64,000 bases of DNA, taken from contig JBCDJN010000002.1 in assembly GCA_039414355.1 (NCBI GenBank), forward strand, positions 62,001 to 126,000, read 5' to 3'. The notes beneath the pieces are model-generated. The model had not been told where the DNA came from. It was given only the letters and a program-made list of their open reading frames with translations, and searched no databases. Within the stretch, counting starts at the first letter, position 1, and the number at the start of each line of letters is the position of its first letter. This document shows, piece by piece, positions 18,185-27,611 of the stretch. This DNA is from JBCCQL01 sp039414355 (GTDB lineage: Bacteria > Planctomycetota > Planctomycetia > Pirellulales > Lacipirellulaceae). Made by a program: the position numbers and the translations under genes.

Positions 18185-19792
18185 ATGGCCCACCGCCCGG
18201 AAGCCCCGCCCGCCAGCCCCGGAATGGGTCTCGCCACGTGCGCCGCCGCGGCGTTGCTGCTCTCGGTGCTGGGCTACGCGGTCGCCACGCAGCGGCCGCC
18301 AGCGGAGCTATCGAAGCTTGCCGAGACGGCCGGCGACACGCTCTCGCCGCCGCTGGACGAGTTGTTCAGCGGCCCCGCGCCGCCGCCGACAACAGGACGG
18401 TTCGCCCCCTGGCCGCAGGCGGTTGCCATGGCGGAGTCTGATGAGCCCGCGGAGCAACGCGAAGAGCCCGAGAACGAATCGATCGAACTCCCGCAGTCAT
18501 TGCCAAGCCCGCCGGAGACGAACGACTCGCCCGCGACGCCAACGCCCGCTGAGCCCGTCACCGACGACGACACGCCCATGGCGGGGTCGCCGAGCGCTGG
18601 GCCATTGTTCGCCGCTCCCGGCGACGAGTTGGCGTGGACGCACGTGGAAGTGAGTTCTTCCGCCGCCGAGGCGTTGCTGACGCTCACCGATCCCGAGGCG
18701 CTTCGCGCCGACCAGCCAGCCATTGATGAGCTGCTCGACACGCCGGCGCCGAGCGAGCTCTCTCGCTTGCTGCGTAGCGACGTGCAGCAGGCGTACGCCC
18801 TGGGCCGCAGCGGTGCGGTCTATGCCGCTCGGCAGAAGTTCATCGGCGTGCTGCGGAAGGTGGCTTCGGCCAAGGACAGCGCGGCCGCCACCGATCGCCA
18901 CACCCAGGCGCTCGCGGCGGGGCTGAGGGCGCTGGAGGAGGCGAACGCCTTCCTGCCGAAGGGCGACGCCGTGGAGGCCGACCTGGACGTCGCCGGGCTG
19001 GCCGCTTCGCACCGCACGCCGCTCTACGCCCGGCAGTGGGACGCCCGCGGCGTGCTCCCCCACGAGGCGATCGCCCGCTACCACCGCTTCGCTCAGCACA
19101 AGCTGAGTCTGGTTGCCTCGGGGGACGAGGCGGCGTCGATGGCGCTGCACGGGCTCGGCAAGAGCTACGCGCGGCTGGCCGCGCTGGAAGAGGCGCCGCT
19201 GGCCGAGAAGACCGCCCTCACCATGTTCCGCGCGGCCGTGGAAGCCCACCCCGCCAACTACTTGGCGGCCAACGAGCTGGGCGTCGGGCTGGCGCGGATC
19301 GGCAAGTACGAGGCCGCCGAGGCGGCGCTCGCCAAGTCCGTGGCGGCGGGCGCCGGGTCGACGGTCTATCGCAACCTGGCGGTGGTCCAGGCGAAGCTCG
19401 GCCGGCCGCGGCTCGCCCAAGCCGCGACAACGCACGCGGACCGCTTGGCGCAGAACGAGCGCTCCACCGGCGAGTTCTCCCGGCAGAACGGCGTGAAGTG
19501 GGTTCCGCCGGGTGAGTTCACCCGCGTGGCCGACGCCTACCGCCGCCGCGGCGCCAAGCACGCGCCGGCCTTGCCACGACCCGAGGGAGCTTCGCCGCCC
19601 GCGGGCGTAACTCCAAACGGCGCCACGCGTCCAGCGATCGCCGCCAACCGGCCCGCGACTAGCGCGAACGCAGACGCGAGCCGCCCGCGCATGGCGTTCT
19701 CACGGAAGTTCGCCCCGCTACGCACCGCTTCGCGAACATCGACTGACCAAGCCTCAACGCCGCCGTCCGCCAGCCGAAACCTCCTCCGCTGA
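18185..19792 (+). CDS. Membrane-anchored TPR protein linked to polysaccharide export
   Basis: The frame is open from 17996, but the ATG at 18185 places a hydrophobic segment (LATCAAAALLLSVLGYAVA) at the N-terminus as a membrane anchor, giving 535 residues. A long Pro/Glu/Thr-rich linker (about 40-160) follows. An alpha-helical region then includes two or more tetratricopeptide-like repeats (NYLAANELGVGLARIGKYEA and the next unit, about 355-430). The tail is Ala/Pro/Arg rich and probably disordered. The stop is 11 bases before the Wza-type export gene, so the two are likely one operon. A scaffold role in exopolysaccharide or capsule assembly is inferred from the neighbour. 17975-18184 holds no gene. 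Confidence 0.78.
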   Translation: MAHRPEAPPASPGMGLATCAAAALLLSVLGYAVATQRPPAELSKLAETAGDTLSPPLDELFSGPAPPPTTGRFAPWPQAVAMAESDEPAEQREEPENESIELPQSLPSPPETNDSPATPTPAEPVTDDDTPMAGSPSAGPLFAAPGDELAWTHVEVSSSAAEALLTLTDPEALRADQPAIDELLDTPAPSELSRLLRSDVQQAYALGRSGAVYAARQKFIGVLRKVASAKDSAAATDRHTQALAAGLRALEEANAFLPKGDAVEADLDVAGLAASHRTPLYARQWDARGVLPHEAIARYHRFAQHKLSLVASGDEAASMALHGLGKSYARLAALEEAPLAEKTALTMFRAAVEAHPANYLAANELGVGLARIGKYEAAEAALAKSVAAGAGSTVYRNLAVVQAKLGRPRLAQAATTHADRLAQNERSTGEFSRQNGVKWVPPGEFTRVADAYRRRGAKHAPALPRPEGASPPAGVTPNGATRPAIAANRPATSANADASRPRMAFSRKFAPLRTASRTSTDQASTPPSASRNLLR

Positions 19793-19803
19793 CCAACACG
19801 CCG

Positions 19804-21159
19804 ATGCCCTCCAGCCAAGCCCATCGCCTAAAACGCTACGCCGTTGCCGCCAGCCTTCTGGTGGTGTCGATCGGCTGGTTCACCTTTGGCGGCCGGGGCG
19901 ATCGTACGCCGTTAGCTCCTCCGCCAAGCGAGTTGAGTTCGGTGAGCACGCGGTCGCTAAGCCGCGGCGCTTCGTCCGCTACCCCCATTCGGCTCTTGCC
20001 GCATCGGCCCGGCGCGGTGTCGCTCTGCCAGGCGCTCGGCCCGGCGGCGCCGCACCCGATCTGGGCAGTCGATAGCGCGGCGGGTTGCGGCTACGGCGAG
20101 GTGGGCTGGGCGTCGCGCGGCTACACCAACTGGCAGTCGTACGCCCAGGGCGAGTACGTCGGCAACGCCCGGTTGGCTCACGTGCCCGAGTACCGGCTGC
20201 GGGTGGACGATCAGATCTCCGTCTTCTACCTGCGGACCCGCGAGATCCAGTCGCGGGACTACGAACTGCAAGTAGGTGACACCATCCGCGTCGAGTCCCT
20301 CACCGCCGGCGCTAGCGGGCCAGCGCTCTCAGCGACCGGCGGGGATCAGTCGAGCGAGGGCCCCGACGACGGCATCAACCGCGAGCTGATCATTCAGCCC
20401 GACGGCACGATTACCCTGCCGCTGGTCAACCGGGTGACGGCTGCCGGGCGGACGCTGTCGGCTTTGCAGGGCGATCTGGAGGAACGCTTCGGCGAGTTCA
20501 TCAACACACCGGCCATCACGGTCACCCCGCTGGTGGTCAACACGAAGCTGGAAGACCTGCTTGAGACCGTCGACGCGCGCGGCGGCCTGGCCGGGGGCTT
20601 GCAGATCCCCGTTGTCGTTACGCCTGCTGGCAAGATCCAGTTGCCCGGGCTCGGCAGTGTGTACGTACAGGGGCTCACCCTGGCCGAAGCGAAGCAGGAG
20701 ATCGACGCCCGCTACGGTCAGTCGATCCCCGGCGTGAGCGTCACGGTAGACCTGACCCAGCGGGCCCAACGCTTTGTCTACGTTCTCGGCGAGGTTCCTG
20801 CGCCGGGGCGGTTCGAGCTGCAGGGGCCGACGACCGTCATGCAGGCCATCGCGCTGGCCGAGGGCTGGAACGTTGGCGCCAACCTTCGGCAGGTGGTGGT
20901 CTTCCGCCGCGGGCCCGACTGGCGGCTGCTGGCCACGATGGTTGACCTCCGCGGCGCCCTGTACGCCCGCCGCCCAACGCCCGCCGACGAGATCTGGCTG
21001 AACGATTCGGACATCGTGCTGGTGCCCAAGTCGCCCATCCAGATGGTGGACGAAGTGATCGAGCAGTTCTTCACCCGCGGCGCCTACGCCGCCGTGCCCA
21101 TCGAGATCTTCTGGGGCCAGGGCTTTAGCTCGATCAGCGCTTTGACCAGCGCGAACTAA
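19804..21159 (+). CDS. Polysaccharide export protein (Wza family, SLBB domains)
   Basis: A 451-residue protein starting at an ATG 11 bases after the TPR gene. An N-terminal hydrophobic segment (AVAASLLVVSIGWFTFGG) anchors or exports it. The poly_export domain begins at YRLRVDDQISVFYLRTRE and includes LIIQPDGTITLPLVNRV. Two SLBB-like beta-grasp units follow: PAGKIQLPGLGSVYVQGLTL, and the FVYVLGEVPAPGRFELQGPT unit with VMQAIALAEGW. Wza-type proteins form the outer-membrane channel for capsular or extracellular polysaccharide. The IQPDGTITLP block occurs in the expected order. The insert between residues ~145 and 200 is longer than in Wza. No glycosyltransferase or tyrosine kinase partner is in the window. 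Confidence 0.88.
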   Translation: MPSSQAHRLKRYAVAASLLVVSIGWFTFGGRGDRTPLAPPPSELSSVSTRSLSRGASSATPIRLLPHRPGAVSLCQALGPAAPHPIWAVDSAAGCGYGEVGWASRGYTNWQSYAQGEYVGNARLAHVPEYRLRVDDQISVFYLRTREIQSRDYELQVGDTIRVESLTAGASGPALSATGGDQSSEGPDDGINRELIIQPDGTITLPLVNRVTAAGRTLSALQGDLEERFGEFINTPAITVTPLVVNTKLEDLLETVDARGGLAGGLQIPVVVTPAGKIQLPGLGSVYVQGLTLAEAKQEIDARYGQSIPGVSVTVDLTQRAQRFVYVLGEVPAPGRFELQGPTTVMQAIALAEGWNVGANLRQVVVFRRGPDWRLLATMVDLRGALYARRPTPADEIWLNDSDIVLVPKSPIQMVDEVIEQFFTRGAYAAVPIEIFWGQGFSSISALTSAN

Positions 21160-21268
21160 CCATCCCGTTTCGGCCGCAACACGCGTTGGCGGAGTTTGCC
21201 GCTTGGTTGGGGCGTCGGTAGAGTGGGGGTGCGTTTTCATCTCCCGCCCCACTCCCCCACGCACACCC

Positions 21269-21760
21269 ATGACGCAACCCGCCCTCCGCTTTGCGACCCT
21301 GGCCGCCGCCCTCCTCCTGCCCGCTAGCTGGGCCGCCGCCCACTGCCAGGTGCCGTGCGGCATCTACGCCGACCAGCGGCGGTTCGAGGAGATGCTGGAA
21401 GACACCGAGACCATCACCAAGGCCATCACCAACATTGGCGACCTGGCCGGCACGCACGACGCCAAGGGCCACAACCAGCTCGCCCGCTGGGTGATGAACA
21501 AGGAGTCGCACGCCACCAACATCCAGACGATCGTGGCGGAGTACTTCCTCGCGCAACGCGTCAAGGCGGACAAGCCGCGGTACGTGGAGCAGCTCAAGGC
21601 GAGCCACGCCGTGATTGTGGCGGCGATGAAGTGCAAGCAGGGCGCCGACGCGGCGACCGCCGAGGCGCTCAAGAAGGCGATCCTCGACCTCTACACCGCC
21701 TACGAGGGCAAGGCGCCCACCTTCGCCCACACGCACCCGGCGCCGAAGGTCAAGATCTGA
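21269..21760 (+). CDS. sodN: Nickel superoxide dismutase with a Sec-type signal peptide
   Basis: The frame opens at 21203, but the ATG at 21269 gives a clean 24-residue signal peptide (LAAALLLPASWAAA) ending exactly before the nickel hook HCQVPCGIY. The hook has the invariant His1, Cys2, Pro5, Cys6, Gly7 and Tyr9 of Ni-SOD. The mature chain would be about 139 residues, as usual for the family. Ni-SOD dismutates superoxide to oxygen and hydrogen peroxide, and needs a free His1 amine as a nickel ligand. In Streptomyces a dedicated peptidase (SodX) makes that end. Here signal peptidase cleavage could do it, which would place the enzyme in the periplasm. No sodX-like gene is adjacent. A strong terminator follows. 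Confidence 0.93.
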   Translation: MTQPALRFATLAAALLLPASWAAAHCQVPCGIYADQRRFEEMLEDTETITKAITNIGDLAGTHDAKGHNQLARWVMNKESHATNIQTIVAEYFLAQRVKADKPRYVEQLKASHAVIVAAMKCKQGADAATAEALKKAILDLYTAYEGKAPTFAHTHPAPKVKI

Positions 21761-21825
21761 CCTAGCGAGTTATCCACGGGCAGTGCCCGTTGCTTGACGG
21801 CGCCCCGACCGCCAACCACCATTGA

Positions 21826-21863
21826 CCGCGGCGGCTCTCCGCGAGCCGCCGCGGTTTTTCTTT
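21826..21863 (+). terminator. Intrinsic terminator after the Ni-SOD gene
   Basis: A perfect 12-bp stem (CCGCGGCGGCTC paired with GAGCCGCCGCGG, loop TCCGC) is followed by TTTTTCTTT. It lies 66 bases after the sodN stop and 30 bases before the next start, so it isolates the two transcripts. Confidence 0.92.
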
Positions 21864-21892
21864 GCAGGGGCTGCACTGACGAGAACGAGAAA

Positions 21893-23485
21893 ATGATGAA
21901 CCGCTGCTCACGCGTACTCTCCTCGGTCGCCCTGCTGGCGGCAACGCTCCTTCCGGCTGTTGCTGCCCGAGCAGCGGTGAGCTTCACCGGCGGGGTCGAT
22001 TTCTCTTCCCAATCCGCGGTAACCGTTGGGACGTTCGTGCCGGGCACGCTGACCGTTAGCGGCGGGTCGAGCTTCTTCGCCGACCGACTGGACGTTGGCT
22101 TTGAGGCCCAGGGCGCCGTTACCGTCTCAGGCGTCGGCAGCACGCTCGACGTAGGAGACGCTCGACTAGGCATCAACGCGCCAGCGGACGTGTTGGTCGA
22201 GGCGGGCGGCCAGATGTTGCTACGCAACCAGTTTACACTCGGCGCCAACGGCGGCCCGTTCAGCACGGCCAACGTCACGGTGACTGGCCGCGGTTCGACG
22301 ATTGCGCCGTTTCAGCAAAGCAGTTCGCAGGTCACCCTCTCGAGTGGCCGACTGGCCGCCGAAGACGGCGCTCTGATCGCCTTGCCCGGCAGCTCCTTGC
22401 AGATCGGCGGTCAGGGCGAACTGGCGGTCGCCGGTGGCGGAACCATCAACATCGGTGACTTCCAGAACAACGGAACGATACGCGGCGACGGCACGATTCG
22501 GCGGTCTTTCGGAGACTCACGCAATGAAGGCCGCATTGAAGTCTCACCAAGCGGCGTTCTGACGATCGACGGACCCGACTTCCAATCGATCACCAACGTC
22601 GGCGACATCGTTGTGCACGACGGGCGGCTCGTGCTCGCCGACGCTCTGATCAACACCCGGTTTACCTCGTTCGCTTTCGGGCAGACCGATCTCCGCAACG
22701 GTGTCCTTCAGTTCACGAACGTGCCGGAGACCTCGGCGTCTCAAGCCGCCAGCTTTAGCAACAATGGCGTGCTGTCCGCCAGCGGCGGCTTGAACGACGT
22801 GTACGGCACGGTACGAAACGAGCCCCAAGGTGAGGTCGCCGTTACCAACAACAGCACGCTGGTCTTTCACGACAAGGTGGCCAACATCGGGGGCACCATC
22901 AGCGTCATGCCCGGCTCGCGTGCGGTCTTCCTTGGCGGGCTCGACATGGTGAACGCGACTCTGCTAGCCAACATCGCCGGCACGGGGGACGACACCGGCT
23001 TCGGCATCGCCGAGGTGGTTGGCGCCGCCACGCTCAGCGGCGTGGTCGACATCCCGCTTGCCGTGGGCGTGGAGACAGAGCTGGGCGATTCGTTCCCGCT
23101 GCTGTACGCCTCGGGCGGCGTGTCGGGCGGGCTTGTCCTCGGCGACACGCCCGAGCTACCCGCGGGCCAGCGGTGGCGCCTAGAGATCGACGCCAACACG
23201 GTCTCCGTCGCCGTCGCGGCGCCAACGATCGCCGGCGACTTCAACGACGACGGTGTGGTGGACGCCGCCGACTACACCGTCTGGCGGGACAACCTGGGCG
23301 CCGCGAGTGAGGGCTCGATCGCTTTCGCGGGCGACGGCGCCGGGGGCGTGGATGTCGCCGACTACAACCTGTGGCGGGCGAATCTGGGTCAAGCAGCGCC
23401 GGCCGCCGCCGCCACGCCCGAGCCGCTCTCGCTCGCGCTGCTGCTGCCGCTGGTCGCCATGCCCGGTCGACGCCGAGCTGCTTGA
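21893..23485 (+). CDS. PEP-CTERM surface protein with dockerin-like calcium loops
   Basis: The frame opens at 21794, but the ATG at 21893 (or the next codon, 21896) begins a signal peptide (VLSSVALLAATLLPAVAARA), giving about 530 residues. The body is a beta-solenoid-like chain with repeated short units such as DVLVEAGGQMLLRNQFTLGA and GTIRGDGTIRRSF. Near the C-terminus GDFNDDGVVDAADYTVWRDN is an intact calcium loop. The second loop, AGDGAGGVDVADYNLWRAN, is degenerate. The PEP-CTERM tail follows: TPEPLSLALLLPLVAMP, then RRR. PEP-CTERM proteins are thought to be sorted by an exosortase, and none is visible here. No catalytic domain is recognised, so it is probably a structural or adhesive surface protein. 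Confidence 0.82.
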   Translation: MMNRCSRVLSSVALLAATLLPAVAARAAVSFTGGVDFSSQSAVTVGTFVPGTLTVSGGSSFFADRLDVGFEAQGAVTVSGVGSTLDVGDARLGINAPADVLVEAGGQMLLRNQFTLGANGGPFSTANVTVTGRGSTIAPFQQSSSQVTLSSGRLAAEDGALIALPGSSLQIGGQGELAVAGGGTINIGDFQNNGTIRGDGTIRRSFGDSRNEGRIEVSPSGVLTIDGPDFQSITNVGDIVVHDGRLVLADALINTRFTSFAFGQTDLRNGVLQFTNVPETSASQAASFSNNGVLSASGGLNDVYGTVRNEPQGEVAVTNNSTLVFHDKVANIGGTISVMPGSRAVFLGGLDMVNATLLANIAGTGDDTGFGIAEVVGAATLSGVVDIPLAVGVETELGDSFPLLYASGGVSGGLVLGDTPELPAGQRWRLEIDANTVSVAVAAPTIAGDFNDDGVVDAADYTVWRDNLGAASEGSIAFAGDGAGGVDVADYNLWRANLGQAAPAAAATPEPLSLALLLPLVAMPGRRRAA

Positions 23486-23517
23486 TACTTTGTGCACGTA
23501 GTCATTAGACTGGGGGT

Positions 23518-25965
23518 ATGGAACGCGCCTACCGATGCACGGTTCGCCTGCTGCTGGCCCCGCTCACGTTTGCCGCGGTCCTGGGCTCAGCAACGCCCCT
23601 GACAGCGGCCAACGAGACGGCGGGTGATTCGCCGATCGACTTCGGCCGCGACGTGCAGCCGCTCCTGGCGGCCCACTGCTACGCGTGCCACGGGCCCGAC
23701 GGCGGCGAGAGCGGCCTGTCGTTGACCGATCGCGACGCCGCCCTCGACGCGCTCTCGCCCGACACGCCCGACCAGAGCGAGCTGCTCCACCGCGTCACTT
23801 CGACCGATCCCGATCTGCGGATGCCGCCCGAGGGCGATCCGCTGTCCGATGAGCAGGTGGCGCTGTTGCGGCGGTGGATCCGCGACGGCGCCCCCTACGC
23901 CAAGCACTGGGCGTTTGAGCCGGTGGCGGAAGTCTCGCCGCCCGCGGTCAAAGATGAGTCTTGGGCGAAGAACCCGATCGATCGGTTTGTGCTTTCCGGG
24001 CTCGAAGCGGCCAAGCTCAAGCCCGCGCCTCCGGCGTCGCGGCGGGTGCTCGCGCGGCGGGTCTACTTCGACGTGATCGGCCTTCCGCCAACGCCGCGGC
24101 AGCTCCAGGAGTTCCTCGCCGACGATCGGCCCGATGCGTACGAGCGGCTGGTCGACAAGTTGCTCGCCTCGCCACACTACGGCGAGAAGTGGGCGCGGCA
24201 CTGGCTCGACGTGGTCCGCTACGCCGAGACCAACAGCTTCGAACGCGACGCGGCCAAGCCCAACGCGTGGAAGTACCGCGACTACGTCATCCGCTCGCTG
24301 AACGACGACAAGCCGTACGACCGGTTCATCCGCGAACAGTTGGCGGGCGACGAGCTAGACGAAGCCGACGCCGCTAGCGATCCAGCGGAGCGCATCACCG
24401 CCACCGGCTACTACCGCCTGGGCACGTGGGACGACGAGCCGGCCGACGCGTTGCAGTCCAAGTACGACGACCTGGACAGCATCCTCTCCACCACCAGCCA
24501 GGCGGTGCTTGGGTTGACCGTGGGCTGCGCGCGGTGCCACGACCACAAGATCGACCCGATCCCGCAGACCGACTACTACGGCCTGCTAGCGTTCTTCGCC
24601 GACGTGACGCCCTACGCCAAGCGGAGCGACAAGACCACCAACAACCAGTGGGACCTCTCCGAAGCGGGCGTGCTTGCCGAGCGGAAGCAGCTCACCCAAG
24701 AACAACGTCAGGTGCGGCGGGCGATGCGGACATTTGAGCAAGCGGCCATCGCCAAGATGGACGCGCTGGATCAAGCCCGCACCGAGGGCCACGAGCGTGA
24801 GCAGGTGCTCGAGGAGAAGCTGCACTTGTTCGTCACCGCCGACGAGTACCGCGGTTATCGCGAGCAGCAGCAGACGGTCGAAGCGATCAACACCAAGCTC
24901 GCCGAACTGCCCGAAGTGGAAACGGTAATGGCGCTCGCCAAGTGCGACCCGCACCCGCCGACGATGCACGTGATGATGCGAGGCAACCCCCACGCCCCTG
25001 GCGAGGAGGTCTCGCCAAGCTTCCCGGAACTCTTCGGCGACGCGCCGCCCGAGATCGCGCCGGCGCCGGAGGGGGCACGCTCGGCCGGCCGCCGCCGCGT
25101 GCTGGCCGACTGGATTACCAGCCCCGAAAACCGGCTCACGAGCCGGGTGATCGCCAACCGGGTTTGGCAGCATCACTTCGGCCGCGGCATTGTCCGCAGC
25201 GCGAACAACTTCGGCCAACTCGGCACGCCGCCCACGCACCCGGAACTGCTCGATTGGCTCGCGGCGTGGCTGGTGCAGCACGACTGGCGTCTGAAGCCGC
25301 TCCACCGGCTGATGCTCACTTCGAGCACCTACCAGATGTCGAGCCAGGCCAACGCCGAAGCCCTGGCCGCCGACCCGGCGAACGACCTCTTCTGGCGGTT
25401 CAACATGCGGCGGCTCTCGGCCGAAGAACTCCGCGACGCGGTGCTCACGGTCTCCGGCAAACTGAACGACAAGCTCTACGGGCCGAGCATCTACCCCAAG
25501 CTCTCCCAAGAGGTGCTGCAGACCCAAAGCCAGCCGGGCAAGGGCTGGGAAACGTCCACGCCGCGCGAGGCGTCACGCCGCAGCATTTACATCCACATCA
25601 AGCGGAGCCTGATCCCGCCGGAGCTCGCCGCCTTCGACTTCCCAGAGACCGACACTAGTTGCGAGGCGCGCTTCAACACCACGCAGGCGGCCCAGGCGCT
25701 GAACCTGATGCACGGCGAGTTCCTGCAAACGCAGGCGAGCCACCTCGCCGAAAGTGTCCGCAAAGAAGCCGGCGAAGACCTCGACAAGCAGCTCGGCCAC
25801 GCCCTGCGGCTCACCCTGGGCCGCGAGCCCGACCCGGAGACGATCGCCAGCGGAAGCCGCCTGGTCGCCAAGCTCCAAACCGATCACGGCAAGACCGACG
25901 CCGAGGCACTCCGCCAATGGTGTGTGCTGGTGCTCAACCTCAACGAATTCGCTTACCTCGATTAG
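23518..25965 (+). CDS. Planctomycete cytochrome c / DUF1549 / DUF1553 protein
   Basis: An 815-residue protein. The ATG has GGGGGT just upstream, and an N-terminal signal peptide (RLLLAPLTFAAVLGSATPLTA) exports it. The PSCyt1 haem site is HCYACHGPDGG (CxxCH at about residues 54-58). DUF1549 begins near residue 150 (NPIDRFVLSGLE) and includes HWLDVVRYAETN. A charged, probably coiled-coil insert lies around 385-450. DUF1553 (about 530-780) contains NRLTSRVIANRVWQHHFGRG and the RMSAEELRDA-like RRLSAEELRDAVL. This architecture is nearly restricted to planctomycetes and relatives and is almost always followed by a DUF1501 gene, as here, 20 bases downstream. An extracytoplasmic oxidoreductase role is usually assumed but not proven. 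Confidence 0.92.
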   Translation: MERAYRCTVRLLLAPLTFAAVLGSATPLTAANETAGDSPIDFGRDVQPLLAAHCYACHGPDGGESGLSLTDRDAALDALSPDTPDQSELLHRVTSTDPDLRMPPEGDPLSDEQVALLRRWIRDGAPYAKHWAFEPVAEVSPPAVKDESWAKNPIDRFVLSGLEAAKLKPAPPASRRVLARRVYFDVIGLPPTPRQLQEFLADDRPDAYERLVDKLLASPHYGEKWARHWLDVVRYAETNSFERDAAKPNAWKYRDYVIRSLNDDKPYDRFIREQLAGDELDEADAASDPAERITATGYYRLGTWDDEPADALQSKYDDLDSILSTTSQAVLGLTVGCARCHDHKIDPIPQTDYYGLLAFFADVTPYAKRSDKTTNNQWDLSEAGVLAERKQLTQEQRQVRRAMRTFEQAAIAKMDALDQARTEGHEREQVLEEKLHLFVTADEYRGYREQQQTVEAINTKLAELPEVETVMALAKCDPHPPTMHVMMRGNPHAPGEEVSPSFPELFGDAPPEIAPAPEGARSAGRRRVLADWITSPENRLTSRVIANRVWQHHFGRGIVRSANNFGQLGTPPTHPELLDWLAAWLVQHDWRLKPLHRLMLTSSTYQMSSQANAEALAADPANDLFWRFNMRRLSAEELRDAVLTVSGKLNDKLYGPSIYPKLSQEVLQTQSQPGKGWETSTPREASRRSIYIHIKRSLIPPELAAFDFPETDTSCEARFNTTQAAQALNLMHGEFLQTQASHLAESVRKEAGEDLDKQLGHALRLTLGREPDPETIASGSRLVAKLQTDHGKTDAEALRQWCVLVLNLNEFAYLD

Positions 25966-25985
25966 CCGAGGGCTGAAGGCAAACC

Positions 25986-27425
25986 ATGCGAGATTTCTGC
26001 AACCGCACCCGCCGCGAGTTCCTGTGGGAGACCGGCGGCGGCTTTGGCGCCGCGGCGCTAACCGGGATGCTGACCGCCGACGGCTACTTCGCCCCCGCCA
26101 ACGCGGCGCCCTCCGCCAGCCCGCTCGCCCCCAAGCAGCCCGCTCTGCCGGCCAAGGCGAAGAGCGTCATCTTCCTGTTCATGTACGGCGGGCCGAGCCA
26201 TATCGACACGTTCGATTACAAGCCCGGCATGGTGGGCATGGACAACAAGACCGTCGCGGTCAAAACGTTCGGCCGGGGCGGCAAGCGGAACGAGGGCCGC
26301 ATCATCGAGCCGCGGTGGAAGTTCAAGCAGCAGGGCGAGTGCGGCAAGTGGGTCAGCGATCTCTTCCCCAACGTCGGCCGGTGCGTGGACGACATCGCCT
26401 TCCTGCACAGCATGACCGCTGAGAGCCCGATCCACGGCTCGGCCATGCTCAACATGAACAGCGGCAAGCTCATCAGCGGCTCGCCCGCGATGGGCTCTTG
26501 GGTGACGTACGGCCTGGGGAGCGAGAACAAGAACCTGCCCGGCTTTGTGGTGATGCTCGACCCCTCCGGCGGGCCGATCAGCGGCGCCAAGAACTGGTCC
26601 AGCGGTTACATGCCCGCCACGCACCAGGGCGCCACGCTGCGGCACGAGGGCTCGCCGGTGCTCGACCTCTCCCGTCCGACTGGAACCACCCGGCCGATGC
26701 AGCGCGAGATGCTTGACACGCTGGCCGAGATCAACACCCGCCACCACGCGAGCCGCCGCGACAATACCGAGCTGGCGGCCCGCATCGCCAGCTACGAGAT
26801 GGCGTACCAGATGCAGATGTCGGCGCCCGAGGCGGTGGACCTTTCCCAAGAGAGCCAGGCGACGCTCGACGAGTACGGCGTGAACCAGAAGCCGACACAC
26901 CACTTCGGCTCGCAATGCCTGATCGCCCGCCGGCTGGTGGAGCGCGGCGTGCGGTTCATCCAGCTCTACTCCGGCGGCGCCCACCTCGACGCGAACTGGG
27001 ACGCGCACGGCGACCTGGTCCACAACCACACCACCCACGCCGGCGAGACCGATAAGCCGATCGCCGCGTTGCTGCAGGACCTCAAGCAGCGTGGCATGCT
27101 GGACGAAACGCTGGTTGTCTGGGGTGGCGAGTTCGGCCGCCAACCCACGGCCGAGTACGCCAAGGGCACCGGCCGCGACCACAACAGCTACGGCTTCACC
27201 ATGTGGCTCGCCGGCGGCGGCGTGAAGGGCGGCGTGAGCGTCGGCGCCACCGACGACCTGGGCGCCCGCGCCGTTGAGCGGCCGCTCGAAGTACGGCACC
27301 TGCACGCAACCGTGCTGCACCAGTTGGGTCTCGACCCGAACCACCTCACGTACTTCTACAACGGGCTCGATCAGAAGCTCGTTGGCGTGGAGGGGGCGGA
27401 GCCGATCGCCGAAGTGATTGTGTAG
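25986..27425 (+). CDS. DUF1501 protein with Tat signal
   Basis: A 479-residue protein starting 20 bases after the cytochrome/DUF1553 gene, in the standard planctomycete pair. The N-terminus has a twin-arginine motif (RTRREFLWETGGGFGAAAL), so it is exported folded. DUF1501 belongs to the alkaline phosphatase/sulfatase superfamily. The blocks VIFLFMYGGPSHIDTFDYKP, HGSAMLNMNSG and WGGEFGRQPTAEY are the family landmarks. It has no Cys or Ser formylglycine motif of true sulfatases. It probably acts with its upstream partner in the periplasm; the substrate is unknown. Confidence 0.92.
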   Translation: MRDFCNRTRREFLWETGGGFGAAALTGMLTADGYFAPANAAPSASPLAPKQPALPAKAKSVIFLFMYGGPSHIDTFDYKPGMVGMDNKTVAVKTFGRGGKRNEGRIIEPRWKFKQQGECGKWVSDLFPNVGRCVDDIAFLHSMTAESPIHGSAMLNMNSGKLISGSPAMGSWVTYGLGSENKNLPGFVVMLDPSGGPISGAKNWSSGYMPATHQGATLRHEGSPVLDLSRPTGTTRPMQREMLDTLAEINTRHHASRRDNTELAARIASYEMAYQMQMSAPEAVDLSQESQATLDEYGVNQKPTHHFGSQCLIARRLVERGVRFIQLYSGGAHLDANWDAHGDLVHNHTTHAGETDKPIAALLQDLKQRGMLDETLVVWGGEFGRQPTAEYAKGTGRDHNSYGFTMWLAGGGVKGGVSVGATDDLGARAVERPLEVRHLHATVLHQLGLDPNHLTYFYNGLDQKLVGVEGAEPIAEVIV

Positions 27426-27611
27426 CCAACCCACGACGCGATCGCCGCGATGATGCCAAGCGACATGGCGACGATATCCGCGTTCTTCTCGTGCGCCCCG
27501 CTCAAGCCAGCTGGTATAGTGTCCGCGGGGCGGCGGTACAGCGAAGCGGAGGCGCCAAGCGATGTGGCAATGAAGCCTGCACCGATAGGCTTCATGAGGC
27601 TTGCCCACGCC

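Noticed and set aside
26058..27608. 516-codon minus-strand frame across the DUF1501 gene
   Set aside because: It is a shadow of the DUF1501 gene, which has full family motifs and the correct partner; the shadow crosses its stop into the next leader.
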